DNA of 29,461 nucleotides, from NCBI GenBank assembly GCA_900546495.1, contig URDN01000032.1, forward strand, positions 1 through 29,461, given 5' to 3'. This DNA comes from an uncultured Lachnospiraceae bacterium. GTDB taxonomy: Bacteria; Bacillota; Clostridia; Lachnospirales; Lachnospiraceae. The translations under genes were made by a program, and so were the position numbers. Below the pieces are notes generated by a model. That model made no database searches, was not told where the DNA came from, and saw only the letters and a list, made by a program, of their open reading frames with translations. Positions within the stretch are counted from its first letter, which is position 1, and each line of letters starts with the position of its first letter. Below, in pieces: positions 8,100 through 16,654 of this stretch.

Positions 8100-9698
8100 T
8101 TATCTGTCCCACTTATCGCACAATGCATTAATCTGATCCGCAAACTTCGCCATATCCTTATTTGCGATTTCTTTATTTTTATGGATAACTGCGATCAGGC
8201 GCTGACCTGCTGCCAGAAGTCTTTCAAATACAGTGTTGCCGGATTTCTTAGTCTTGCGTTTCTCTGCCAGTTTTCTGCTGCCCTGTACCACGCACAGATT
8301 CTGCTGCAGATCATAAATATCTCCACTGTACGGTGCCACTGCATCCACGCCAACCACTTCTTTTAAATGTGCCGCAAAATTATCCGTCACCTGATCCTGT
8401 CCATGAACCACAAAAATCCGTTTCGGTTTCTGTTTCATGCCCTGCACCCATGCCGTCAGATGATCTTTATCCGCATGACCGCTGATGCCCGGCAGATTCA
8501 AGATTTCCGCATTGACATGTACTGTCTCACCAAAGAGTTTTACCTCTTTTGCGCCGTTCAACAGCTGATATCCCAATGTGCCCGGAACCTGATAACCAAC
8601 AAACACGATGGTACATTCTTCCCTCCACAGATTATGTTTCAGATGATGCCGGATACGGCCTGCCTCACACATTCCGGAAGCGGAAATAATTACCTTCGGC
8701 GTCTTGATAAAATTGATGCCTCTGGATTCATCACTGGAAACCGTCGTCTTTAATCCCGGAAAACCAATTGGATTAATGCCACTTTTGATCATTTCCAGAT
8801 CTTTTTCCCGGAAACACTCAAGCACATTTTTATTGAATATATTCGTTGCTTCAATAGCAAGCGGACTGTCCACATATACCTCAAAATTCTGGAAAGAAGA
8901 CAGCATCTGCTCCTGTTTGATCTTGCGCAGATAATACAGCATTTCCTGCGTACGTCCTACGGAAAATGCCGGAATAACTACATTTCCACCTCTGGCAAAT
9001 GTCACTGCCAGCACTCTGGCAAGTTCAGATGCATAATCAGGTGGCACGTCATGATTTCGATCTCCATAGGTGGACTCCATGATCAGATAATCCGCGGATT
9101 CCGGAATTTCCGGATCACGGATCAGCGCACGGTTACCATTTCCGATATCACCGGAGAAGATCAGTTTGCACTCATCCTCCCCTTCTTTTGCCCACATTTC
9201 AATAAAAGAAGAACCAAGCAGATGACCTGCATCACGAAAGCACACCGTCAGCTCATCGCACACATGTACTTTTTTATCATAATCACACGGTACAAAATAA
9301 TTCAATACACCCTGTGCATCATTCACGCTGTACATCGGAACGACTTCCGGCTGTCCGGCTCTACGGGCTTTCCGGTTTCTCCATTCCGCCTCAAACTCCT
9401 GAATATGCGCACTGTCTTTTAACATAATGTTACAGAGCTGCGTAGTTGCATTTGTTGCAAAAATCTGTCCACGGAAACCTCTTGCATACAAAAGCGGCAG
9501 TAAACCGGAATGGTCAATGTGTGCGTGCGTCACAAACACATAATCAATCGCTGCTGCGTTTACCGGAATATCCTGATTTTCGTAGATGTCTGCCCCCTGC
9601 TCCATACCACAATCCACCAGAATATGTTTTTCTCCAATCTTCAGATAATGACAACTTCCTGTTACCTCATGCGCTGCACCTATAAATTCAATCCTCAT
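8100..9698 (-). CDS. MBL-fold beta-CASP/RMMBL RNase-like protein
   Basis: 532 aa. Metallo-beta-lactamase domain with the zinc motif HAHIDH (H58, H60, D62, H63), then GHLLGS and SGDIGN, followed by a beta-CASP insertion (VIPAFSVGRTQEML, ISASGMCEAGRI) and an RMMBL segment (LPGISGHADKDHL). This is the architecture of bacterial relatives of the cleavage factor CPSF73/Ysh1, some shown to be RNA endo- or exonucleases. RNA processing in the cytoplasm is therefore the likely role; the substrate is unknown. After about residue 460 there is a Lys/Arg-rich C-terminal extension (RKLAEKRKTKKSG) that could contact RNA. The start follows GGAGGAGG at normal spacing. It stands alone, with structured DNA upstream and a hairpin downstream. 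Confidence 0.88.
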   Translation of the reverse strand: MRIEFIGAAHEVTGSCHYLKIGEKHILVDCGMEQGADIYENQDIPVNAAAIDYVFVTHAHIDHSGLLPLLYARGFRGQIFATNATTQLCNIMLKDSAHIQEFEAEWRNRKARRAGQPEVVPMYSVNDAQGVLNYFVPCDYDKKVHVCDELTVCFRDAGHLLGSSFIEMWAKEGEDECKLIFSGDIGNGNRALIRDPEIPESADYLIMESTYGDRNHDVPPDYASELARVLAVTFARGGNVVIPAFSVGRTQEMLYYLRKIKQEQMLSSFQNFEVYVDSPLAIEATNIFNKNVLECFREKDLEMIKSGINPIGFPGLKTTVSSDESRGINFIKTPKVIISASGMCEAGRIRHHLKHNLWREECTIVFVGYQVPGTLGYQLLNGAKEVKLFGETVHVNAEILNLPGISGHADKDHLTAWVQGMKQKPKRIFVVHGQDQVTDNFAAHLKEVVGVDAVAPYSGDIYDLQQNLCVVQGSRKLAEKRKTKKSGNTVFERLLAAGQRLIAVIHKNKEIANKDMAKFADQINALCDKWDR

Positions 9699-9779
9699 AA
9701 AAAAACCTCCTCCTACACATTATGTAATCCTTTTCCTCATATGGTTTTATGTAATCTTAAGCAATATGATTCAAGTCGA

Positions 9780-9843
9780 ACGCACGTGAGACTTGGTGCG
9801 TGATTCTGGTCAGCGTAAGCTGACATATTCTTCTCAGAATCAC
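9780..9843. repeat. Nested/alternative hairpin structure between the DUF815 and MBL genes
   Basis: GTGATTCTG (9800-9808) pairs with CAGAATCAC (9835-9843), and inside it GTCAGC (9809-9814) and GCTGAC (9819-9824) form a perfect stem capped by GTAA. An overlapping, mutually exclusive stem ACGCAC (9780-9785) / GTGCGT (9796-9801) shares bases with the first. No T-run follows, so it does not look like a plain terminator. It lies in the leader region of the MBL gene. Confidence 0.6.
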
Positions 9844-9865
9844 TGCACTCTACACTTCATATAGC

Positions 9866-9883
9866 GTAAAGCGGACATTCGCA
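9866..9883. repeat. Partial copy of the 34-bp terminal repeat
   Basis: 18 bases (GTAAAGCGGACATTCGCA) identical to the start of the 29409-29442 repeat, in the same orientation, ending 3 bp from the stop codon of the DUF815 gene. The second stem arm is missing here. Confidence 0.7.
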
Positions 9884-9886
9884 GGA

Positions 9887-11197
9887 CTATTCCTCTTCTT
9901 TGCCCTGCAGATAGTAAATAAACTGCTGTGCGGTTCTGCCGGAAATTCCGCCATGGCTCAGCTCCCATTTATTTGCCTCTGCTTTCAGTTCATCCTCAGA
10001 CATCTTGATGCCTGCTTTTGCTGCCAAATGGAGCACAATGTCAAAATACTCTTTCTGGCTCGGTTTGGAGTAATTGATGGTAACACCAAAACGATTAACC
10101 AGAGAAAGTTTCTCCTGCATCGTATCAGAACGATGCATTCCCTCATCCTGCTGCACATCGTTGCGATCGCTCCATGTCTCACGAATCAGATGACGACGGT
10201 TGGATGTCGCATAGATCAGAATATTATCCGGTTTTGTCTCCACGCCACCTTCGATAACTGCTTTCAGGAATTTATATTCAATCTCAAATTCCTCGAAAGA
10301 AAGATCATCCATATAGATAATAAACTTGTAGTTTCTGTTTTTCACTGCTGCAATCACATTTGACAGATCTTTGAACTGATGTTTGTAAATCTCGATCATA
10401 CGCAGACCCTGATTATAAAATTCGTTGACAATGGCTTTGATACTGGTTGATTTACCGGTTCCACTGTCACCAAAGAGCAGCACGTTGTTTGCTTTTTTGC
10501 CTTCCACAAAGGCACGGGTATTGTCCACCAGTTTTTTCTTCTGGATCTCATATCCGACCAGATCAGACAGCATCACTTTATCCATGTTGTTGATCGGTAA
10601 AAATACAAGTTTGCTGTCGGTACGATCCTGAATACGGAAAGCCTTGTTCAGACCAAACATGCCAACACCGTAATCACGGTAAAATTCAGTTACGGCTGTA
10701 AAAAATCCTTCCACATCTTTTGCCTGCTCCATACGGCTGCTCAATGCCTGTACTTTCTCACTGACATTTTTATTGTACATCAGCTCTTTTTTCTCAATGG
10801 CACAATAATTGGAAATCTGTGTAAAACAGTCAATTCCCAGAGATTTTTCAATTTCGGAAAAATCATATTCAAACAGATTTTTGATGGCAGCAAAATCATT
10901 TCTTGCAAAATGGTTGACACTTCCATCGTTTGCACCGATTTTTTCACAGGTGATACTGAACGGATTTTCATCTGTAATAAGGAAGTAAGCCAAATAATTG
11001 TGCCACAGATTTTTATCAAATCCGAAATCCGTTGCAACTGTCAGCAGACGTTTGATCTGGGTATACACCTTACGAATCAATACTGCATTGCTCTGGGTGC
11101 CTTCCTCAAATTCACGAAAAATCTCACCCATCTGATATAAAATGCAATCCTCGTCTATATCTCCATACATAATTAATTTTGCAATATCTCTATACAT
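9887..11197 (-). CDS. DUF815-family P-loop ATPase
   Basis: 436 aa. I recognise the DUF815 ATP-binding family: an N-terminal helical region of about 200 residues, then an ATPase core with Walker A GDSGTGKST (243-251), Walker B FIIYMDD (about 292-298), a sensor-like stretch ILIYATSNRRHL, and the family-typical RNDVQQDEGMHRSDTMQEKLSLVNRFG. The family is cytoplasmic and of unknown function. The start is supported by AGGAGG 8 nt before ATG at 11197. It is divergent from xpaC and shares with it the 383-bp region 11198-11580. The ATP-binding call is firm; no physiological role can be assigned. Confidence 0.85.
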   Translation of the reverse strand: MYRDIAKLIMYGDIDEDCILYQMGEIFREFEEGTQSNAVLIRKVYTQIKRLLTVATDFGFDKNLWHNYLAYFLITDENPFSITCEKIGANDGSVNHFARNDFAAIKNLFEYDFSEIEKSLGIDCFTQISNYCAIEKKELMYNKNVSEKVQALSSRMEQAKDVEGFFTAVTEFYRDYGVGMFGLNKAFRIQDRTDSKLVFLPINNMDKVMLSDLVGYEIQKKKLVDNTRAFVEGKKANNVLLFGDSGTGKSTSIKAIVNEFYNQGLRMIEIYKHQFKDLSNVIAAVKNRNYKFIIYMDDLSFEEFEIEYKFLKAVIEGGVETKPDNILIYATSNRRHLIRETWSDRNDVQQDEGMHRSDTMQEKLSLVNRFGVTINYSKPSQKEYFDIVLHLAAKAGIKMSEDELKAEANKWELSHGGISGRTAQQFIYYLQGKEEE

Positions 11198-11580
11198 CCT
11201 GAAACCTCCTGTACGCTTTCTTTTTTATGGTTCCTTCAGAAAAATTTTATCCATTGTTCATCCCCTATCATACAGTGAATTTTTCTTCTGGACTTTTTTC
11301 TTCTGTTAAAACTGTTTATGCTTTTTTAATAGTTTATACCCTTTTTTCCACTTTGCCAATAGTTGTATTTTTCTTTCTGATAAGGTATCATAGAAAACAT
11401 GAAAACGAGTCCCTTTTTTATTGTAAGAGCTACAGAATTTGCATGGATTACAAAAATATAGAAACGTATGATATACTGTTTTGTTTCATTCCTGTCTTAC
11501 AAAAAAAATGTCGGAATATTCATGAATTATATAATTACAGGCACTTATATTTGCCTGATGTAACAAAGGAGATTTTTTAT
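11198..11580. promoter_or_regulatory. Divergent intergenic region with xpaC promoter
   Basis: 383 bp between the divergent DUF815 and xpaC genes. For xpaC an extended -10 is visible (TGA then TATACT, 11472-11477) with only a poor -35, giving a leader of roughly 100 nt. In-frame codons extend upstream of 11581, but that stretch has no ribosome binding site, so it is read as leader. No clear DUF815 promoter was found. Confidence 0.45.
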
Positions 11581-12756
11581 ATGCCGAATACAAACTTAAA
11601 TGATGTTGGTGATAAGATAAAGGATGCCGTTGACTCAGCCATCTCCACCGGAGATTTTACAAATCTGAGCAGATCCATCGGAGACGTGATCAACGACACC
11701 ATCGACACTGTAAAGGATTCTGTAAAAAATGCTGCTCAGCCTAACCAAAATCCTTATAGTTCCAACCCATACTATAAAACAGTACACACACGCCCGGCTC
11801 CGGATCAACCCCAGACGCCTGTACTGTATAACAAACGTCCGGGTGGGCAGGCAGGTGCCATCATCAGCATGGCTCTTGGTTATTCCATTGGAATTTTCAC
11901 ACTGGCAGGATTGATCACATTTACAGCACTCAGTGCTGCGGTTTCCCACATGTTTATTGTGCCCGTTGTTATTTTTGGTGTGCTTGCAGCGACAGGATTC
12001 ACATTGGGTATCAATGGCACAAAAAAGATTCGTCTGCTGAACCGTTACAGAAGTTATGTACGCCAGATTGATCACCATTTGAGTGTCCCTCTTCAACAGC
12101 TTGCAGACCGAAATCATAAATCCACAGCATTTATTGCAAAAGATTTGCAGAAAATGATCGACCAGCATCTGTTCTATGAAGCACATGTAGATACACAAGA
12201 CAATTATTTTCTGCTTTCTGATCAGGCGTATGAAGAATATCGCAGTGCAAGGCTCGAGTATTACGAAAAGAAAAAAATTCTGGAAAAAGAGCAGGCAGAA
12301 CACAAAGTATCTGCCGAGTGCCAGAAACTGATCGATGAAGGACAGGCTTATGTGCGCCATATCCGGGAGTGCAACGATGCGATTCCGGGAGAAGAAATTT
12401 CCCGCAAACTGGATAAAATGGAGCAGCTTGTACAGCGTATTTTTGATGAAGTCAGGGTTCACCCGGAGGTTGCACCGGAACTGCAGAAAATGATGAACTA
12501 CTATCTGCCGACCACTTCCAAATTGCTGGATGCTTACCGTGAACTGGACAAACAACCAATTGCAGGTGAAAATATCAGCAATACCAAGGCTGAAATTGAG
12601 CAAACTGTTGACACTTTGAACGTAGCATTTGAAAAACTGCTGGACAGCTTATTTGCGGACCGCGCCTGGGATATTTCTTCTGATATCTCTGTTCTAAACA
12701 CGATGCTGGCGCAGGAAGGCTTAAAAGAAGACGATTTCACACTTAACAATAAGTAG
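11581..12756 (+). CDS. xpaC: XpaC-family membrane protein
   Basis: 391 aa from the ATG at 11581, which follows AAGGAG at 9-nt spacing; an upstream in-frame extension to 11227 is non-coding leader. The N-terminus is polar (MPNTNLNDVGDKIKDAVDSA) with a Pro-rich segment (about 53-85), then two hydrophobic segments (about 91-120 and 124-145) and a long helical, charged C-terminal part (HHLSVPLQQL...MMNYYLPTTSKLLDAYREL). This matches the XpaC family, labelled '5-bromo-4-chloroindolyl phosphate hydrolysis protein' after a B. subtilis phenotype; no catalytic site is apparent and the enzymatic label is doubtful. telA follows on the same strand after 154 bp, as xpaC-yaaN do in Bacillus, suggesting a shared envelope-related role. 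Confidence 0.85.
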   Translation: MPNTNLNDVGDKIKDAVDSAISTGDFTNLSRSIGDVINDTIDTVKDSVKNAAQPNQNPYSSNPYYKTVHTRPAPDQPQTPVLYNKRPGGQAGAIISMALGYSIGIFTLAGLITFTALSAAVSHMFIVPVVIFGVLAATGFTLGINGTKKIRLLNRYRSYVRQIDHHLSVPLQQLADRNHKSTAFIAKDLQKMIDQHLFYEAHVDTQDNYFLLSDQAYEEYRSARLEYYEKKKILEKEQAEHKVSAECQKLIDEGQAYVRHIRECNDAIPGEEISRKLDKMEQLVQRIFDEVRVHPEVAPELQKMMNYYLPTTSKLLDAYRELDKQPIAGENISNTKAEIEQTVDTLNVAFEKLLDSLFADRAWDISSDISVLNTMLAQEGLKEDDFTLNNK

Positions 12757-12910
12757 TTTTGAGGATTGCTCTTTCTTTTTAGAGTTCTATTACGAATGGT
12801 TAAATATCTATATATTTTTATTGATTTTATGTTAATATATAGTCAAATTACAAACACATATTGTTATGAAAATCAATAACATGATTATTAATTAAGGAGA
12901 TAAAATTACT

Positions 12911-14068
12911 ATGGACAACGAATTCAAAGATTTTACAACCACACCAACGCTAACTTTCGATGTGGCTCCGGACACAAAAGAAGCACCTGCCGCACCTGCT
13001 GCTTCTGACCTTGCAGAACAGGTTGCTGATCCGGCTTTCAACGAAAAAAATCTGACACCGGAAGAGTTACAGATGGTCAATGACTTTTCTGAAAAAATTG
13101 ATTTGCACAATTCTCAGGCAATCTTACAATATGGCGTCGGCACACAGAAGAAAATGGCTGACTTCTCTGAAGCAGCTCTGAATAACGTTCGTACCAAAGA
13201 TCTTGGCGAAGTAGGTGACATGCTCTCCTCTCTGGTTGTCGACCTGAAGAGTTTTGATATCACAGAGCAGGATAAGGGCTTCAAAGGATTATTCAAAAAG
13301 TCCTCCAACAAGATCACTGCCATGAAAGCAAAATATGACAAAGCAGAAGTAAACGTAAACAATATATGCACCGCTCTGGAAAATCATCAGGTAACTTTGA
13401 TGAAAGATATTGCCCTGTTAGATAAGATGTACGACGTAAATTTGACTTATTTCAAAGAGCTTTCCATGTATATCCTTGCAGGTAAGAAAAAACTGGAGGA
13501 AGTCCGCACCGGTGAGCTTGCCGCTGCTGTTGCAAAAGCAGAAGTTTCCAATCTGCCGGAAGATGCACAGGCCGCCAAAGATCTGCAGTCCATGTGTGAC
13601 CGTTTTGAAAAAAAAATCCATGATTTGGAATTGACACGAATGATCTCCATTCAGACTGCTCCGCAGATCCGCATGGTACAGAATAACGATACACTGATGG
13701 CTGAGAAAATTCAGTCCACCATCGTTAATACCATTCCGCTCTGGAAGAGTCAGATGGTACTTGCTCTTGGCATTGAGCACTCCGCACAGGCTGCCAAAGC
13801 ACAACGTGAAGTAACGGATATGACCAATGAGCTGCTTCGCAAAAATGCTGATATTCTGAAAACAGCTACCATCGATACTGCAAAAGAATCTGAGCGTGGT
13901 ATCGTTGATCTTGAGACATTGAAACATACCAATGAATCTCTGATCAGCACCTTTGATGAAGTATTAAAGATTCAGACTGAAGGCCGTGAAAAACGTCAGA
14001 CTGCTGAAGCTGAAATGCAGCGTATGGAAAGCGAACTCAAAAAGAAACTACTTGAAATTCGTGGATAA
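12911..14068 (+). CDS. telA: TelA/YaaN-family toxic anion resistance protein
   Basis: 385 aa, almost entirely helical and coiled-coil, with no signal peptide or membrane segment. TelA-family stretches are clear: DLGEVGDMLSSLVVDLKSFD, KGLFKKSSNKITAMKAKYDK, the central RMISIQTAPQIRMVQNNDTL and the LWKSQMVLALG segment. The family is linked genetically to tellurite and toxic-anion or cell-envelope-stress tolerance; the biochemical activity is unknown. The start has AAGGAG 11 nt upstream, slightly long spacing. The 154-bp gap from xpaC is very AT-rich and shows no clear terminator, so co-expression is likely. Its 3' end runs into the arm-A hairpin of the repeat family at 14101. Confidence 0.88.
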   Translation: MDNEFKDFTTTPTLTFDVAPDTKEAPAAPAASDLAEQVADPAFNEKNLTPEELQMVNDFSEKIDLHNSQAILQYGVGTQKKMADFSEAALNNVRTKDLGEVGDMLSSLVVDLKSFDITEQDKGFKGLFKKSSNKITAMKAKYDKAEVNVNNICTALENHQVTLMKDIALLDKMYDVNLTYFKELSMYILAGKKKLEEVRTGELAAAVAKAEVSNLPEDAQAAKDLQSMCDRFEKKIHDLELTRMISIQTAPQIRMVQNNDTLMAEKIQSTIVNTIPLWKSQMVLALGIEHSAQAAKAQREVTDMTNELLRKNADILKTATIDTAKESERGIVDLETLKHTNESLISTFDEVLKIQTEGREKRQTAEAEMQRMESELKKKLLEIRG

Positions 14069-14084
14069 TTTCCTTTGTGGCTAA

Positions 14085-14345
14085 AATTTAGAATGTCAAA
14101 AAGGGGCATGACTTATTTTGTCTTCGCAGCTAACAATCGCTTGCTCAGAAAAAATAAGTCATGCCCCTTAATTTACGTACGTGGCACATTCTAAATTATT
14201 TCAGCCAGAACATCATTGTATACCACACGTACATCTAATTTATTAAAACTATCTATTTTGTTCTGTACGTGCCAAGTTATATAACAAAATTTTCTCAGCG
14301 TGCGATTGTTAGCCGCGGAGATAAAATCGCAGAGTCCCTTCTCAT
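14085..14345. repeat. Palindromic intergenic repeat, copy 1 (arms A and F)
   Basis: It lies between the convergent telA and phoR 3' ends. Arm A: a 19-bp perfect stem (14101-14119 / 14151-14169, GGGGCATGACTTA core) closes a 31-nt loop (14120-14150) with core GCTAACAATCGC; an outer 12-bp stem AATTTAGAATGT / ACATTCTAAATT (14085-14096 / 14186-14197) surrounds it. Arm F (loop 14292-14322) carries the same 31-nt loop in opposite orientation, but its outer stem has decayed. See copies at 16655 and 23011. Arm A probably also serves as the telA 3' end. Confidence 0.8.
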
Positions 14346-14385
14346 AAGCTTCCTTTTAAACCACACAATTACCCGAGAACATTTC

Positions 14386-15711
14386 TCATACCTGCACCGG
14401 AAATACAATCTTAATTTCCGTTCCTTTTCCAAGTTCACTTTCAATTTTCAGTTCCGCCTTATGCATCACAGCAATGTGTTTTACAATCGCCAGTCCCAAT
14501 CCGGTTCCACCCGTCTGCTTAGACCTGCTCTTATCCACACGATAAAAACGTTCAAAAATACGCTCCTGATCTTCTTTCGATACACCAATTCCAGTATCTT
14601 TTACCGACACAAATGGGTGATGATCTTCTTCACCGATCGTTACATTCACAGAACCTCCAACACGATTATAACGGATAGCATTATCGCACAGATTATAAAT
14701 CAGCTCATCTATCATACGGCGGTTTGCCTGAATAACCTCACTTGTGCCTTTCACTCGAACAACCACCTGATGTTTATTCGCCTGCATTTCCAGCATATCC
14801 TGACAATTCAATGCCATTTCATACAGATCCACTGGTTCTGTATCCACACATTCTTCCACAGAATCCAGCTGTGATAAACGCAAAATATCATTGATCAGTG
14901 TCAGCAGACGCTGGGAACTCTTATGAATTTCCCCGGCAAAACGCACGGTATCTTCGCCCTGCGCGATTCCAGACTCAATCAGTTCTGCATAACCAGAAAT
15001 AGATGTCAACGGGGTCTTCAATTCATGAGATACATTGGCCGTAAACTCCTGCCGCATCTTTGAATTTCGTTTCAATTCCCGATGCTGCTGATTAATAGTC
15101 TCAATAAATGGCTGAATCTCCGGATACGTCTGCATTTCACTTACTTTTTCTACATCTACAGCCAGCATTTCAATCGGTTCAATAAACCGTTTCGTCATGA
15201 TATGTCCCAAAATCAGACACAGTATAAAAATTCCGGCAAATATGGCAATGCCCTCTGGAATCAGATAGATACTCATTTTTGCTACATATGGAATATCTCT
15301 GGACACACGGATAATACAGCCAGTATTCAGTTTTTCTGCATAATAGAAGGATAAAGTACCTATCGTATTGGAACGTCTTGTTGCTTTTCCTTCACCGGCT
15401 TTTAAAGCCTGTTGAACCTCAGGTCGTTCCATATGATTTTCCATCTTGCTGGCATTTGCTTTACTCTCATAGAGCACATTTCCGTCTGCGTTAATTAGTG
15501 TAATACGCAAACCATCCGCATTTGCATCATAATTCTGTTCCAGTGTATCAACAATATAATCTGAACTTGCAAGCACATGGACATCCGTCTGCAGATCCTG
15601 AAAAATCTGTTTTTGCAGCATCATAAAGTATGCCCAAAACGTTAGTCCGATTGTCAGTAAAATAGCCAAAGCTGCAATACCAACTAAATTTTTATGAATT
15701 TTTTTTCTCAT
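14386..15711 (-). CDS. phoR: PhoR-like membrane sensor histidine kinase
   Basis: 441 aa. Two transmembrane helices (about 8-30 and 148-172) flank a ~115-residue extracytoplasmic sensor region. The cytoplasmic part has an H-box FTANVSHELKTPLTSISGYA (phospho-acceptor H229), N-box DELIYNLCDNAIRYN, G1 VKDTGIGV, F-box IFERFYRVDKSRS and G2 GGTGLGLAIVKHI. No PAS domain is obvious, so it is shorter than B. subtilis PhoR. It starts 13 bp after the response-regulator stop; AGAAGG almost touches the ATG, and a GGGG at better spacing may serve, so translational coupling is likely. The PhoR name rests on similarity plus the Pho-box-like promoter of the pair. It would sense phosphate limitation (inference). 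Confidence 0.85.
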   Translation of the reverse strand: MRKKIHKNLVGIAALAILLTIGLTFWAYFMMLQKQIFQDLQTDVHVLASSDYIVDTLEQNYDANADGLRITLINADGNVLYESKANASKMENHMERPEVQQALKAGEGKATRRSNTIGTLSFYYAEKLNTGCIIRVSRDIPYVAKMSIYLIPEGIAIFAGIFILCLILGHIMTKRFIEPIEMLAVDVEKVSEMQTYPEIQPFIETINQQHRELKRNSKMRQEFTANVSHELKTPLTSISGYAELIESGIAQGEDTVRFAGEIHKSSQRLLTLINDILRLSQLDSVEECVDTEPVDLYEMALNCQDMLEMQANKHQVVVRVKGTSEVIQANRRMIDELIYNLCDNAIRYNRVGGSVNVTIGEEDHHPFVSVKDTGIGVSKEDQERIFERFYRVDKSRSKQTGGTGLGLAIVKHIAVMHKAELKIESELGKGTEIKIVFPVQV

Positions 15712-15724
15712 ACCTTCTGCCCCA

Positions 15725-16405
15725 TTAGTTTCTAATATGATTCAAACTATATCCTACATTTCGGACAGTCTGGATCAATTTTCCAGCTGCTCCCAACTTC
15801 TGACGTAATGTCTTGATATGCATGTCAAGCGTACGTGATTCACCAGTAAAATCCATCCCCCAGATTTCTTCCATCAGACGGTCTCTGGTCAATACAATAC
15901 CTTCATTCATGATCAGATATTTCAGTAATTCATACTCTTTGTAAGTCAGATCGCATTTTCCCTCTGCTGTATGTACTTCATGCTTGCTGTCATTCAGAGT
16001 AATATCTTCAAATTCGTATACTTCTTTTTTCTGAATAGAAGCACTTCTACGCAATAACGCTTTTACTCTGGAAATTAATTCCATAACACCAAACGGTTTT
16101 GTCAGATAATCGTCCGCACCGAGATCCAGGCCTTTTACTTTATCCAATTCTGTTGTTTTCGCTGTTACCATAATAACTGGGACAAGCACTGTACTGTGAT
16201 TCAGACGCAGTTTTTTCAAAATTTGCAATCCATCCTCATCCGGTAACATAATATCCAGCAAAACTAAATCTGGAATCTGCTCATCTAAAGCTCCATAAAA
16301 ATCTTTGGCACATTCAAATCCGCGCACTTCATAACCGGAGTTTTTCAATGCAAAACTCTCAATTTCCTGAATATTCTTATCATCTTCCACAATATAAATC
16401 ATCAT
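15725..16405 (-). CDS. phoP: PhoP/PhoB-like response regulator (OmpR family)
   Basis: 226 aa. Receiver domain with acidic pocket VEDD (6-9), phospho-acceptor D51 (LVLLDIMLPDEDG), conserved Thr in MVTAKT and Lys103 (DYLTKPF); then an OmpR/PhoB winged-helix domain (about 130-225) ending EIWGMDF...RTLDMHIKTLRQKLG...IQTVRNVGYSL. It is a DNA-binding transcription factor activated by the kinase encoded next to it. Two Met codons open the frame; GAGG-TGG is about 6-9 nt upstream of either. Four Pho-box-like repeats upstream suggest that it activates its own operon. Confidence 0.88.
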   Translation of the reverse strand: MMIYIVEDDKNIQEIESFALKNSGYEVRGFECAKDFYGALDEQIPDLVLLDIMLPDEDGLQILKKLRLNHSTVLVPVIMVTAKTTELDKVKGLDLGADDYLTKPFGVMELISRVKALLRRSASIQKKEVYEFEDITLNDSKHEVHTAEGKCDLTYKEYELLKYLIMNEGIVLTRDRLMEEIWGMDFTGESRTLDMHIKTLRQKLGAAGKLIQTVRNVGYSLNHIRN

Positions 16406-16534
16406 ATCTTACCACCTCATCTACTTCCATCAGCTGACACCATAGGTACATTACGCTTTACCTATTGCTCATCTTTTTCACTATTTAGAAGCATTTCCCT
16501 GTTTGATGTTCCTAACTGGCTTATTTTATTTATT

Positions 16535-16588
16535 ATTATAAATACATCCCGTAAAATGAAATCATATTTTAAGTAAATTTTATGTAAA
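16535..16588 (-). promoter_or_regulatory. phoPR promoter with four 11-bp-phased Pho-box-like repeats
   Basis: On the minus strand TTTACA (16588-16583), TTTACT (16577-16572), TATGAT (16566-16561) and TTTACG (16555-16550) start exactly 11 bp apart, followed by TATAAT at 16540-16535 with no usable -35. With initiation near 16528 the repeats span about -60 to -22, the layout of the PhoP core-binding region known from B. subtilis (TT(A/T/C)A(C/T)A, 5-bp spacers). Position, phasing and the weak -35 all point to an activated, autoregulated promoter. Confidence 0.65.
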
Positions 16589-16607
16589 ATATTTTACATA
16601 CATTATA
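16581..16607. promoter_or_regulatory. 20-bp perfect palindrome next to a second -10 box
   Basis: 16581-16600 is the perfect palindrome TATGTAAAATATTTTACATA, overlapping the first Pho-box repeat. Directly beyond it, on the minus strand, lies TATAAT (16607-16602) preceded by TGG, a possible second phoPR start point without a clear -35. The palindrome could be a dimer operator or a fortuitous inversion of the TTTACA repeat. Confidence 0.5.
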
Positions 16608-16654
16608 CCATGTATCTTGTTTCAGATGACTAAAAATTTAGTGAAACTCCAAAA

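Noticed and set aside
9773..9782. CAAGTCGAACG resembles the 16S rRNA region before V1
   Set aside because: Only about 11 bases match and the following sequence is a local hairpin, not rRNA; coincidence.
11635..12603. 322-codon minus-strand frame opposite xpaC
   Set aside because: xpaC has family similarity and a good ribosome binding site; the opposite frame is Cys-rich and unlike any protein I know.
11581..12756. Function '5-bromo-4-chloroindolyl phosphate hydrolase' for XpaC
   Set aside because: The name comes from an indirect phenotype; the protein has membrane and helical regions but no visible phosphatase site.
14120..14150. Conserved loops read as integron attC core sites
   Set aside because: GCTAAC does not fit the RYYYAAC / GTTRRRY core pattern, and the conserved part is the loop rather than the ends.
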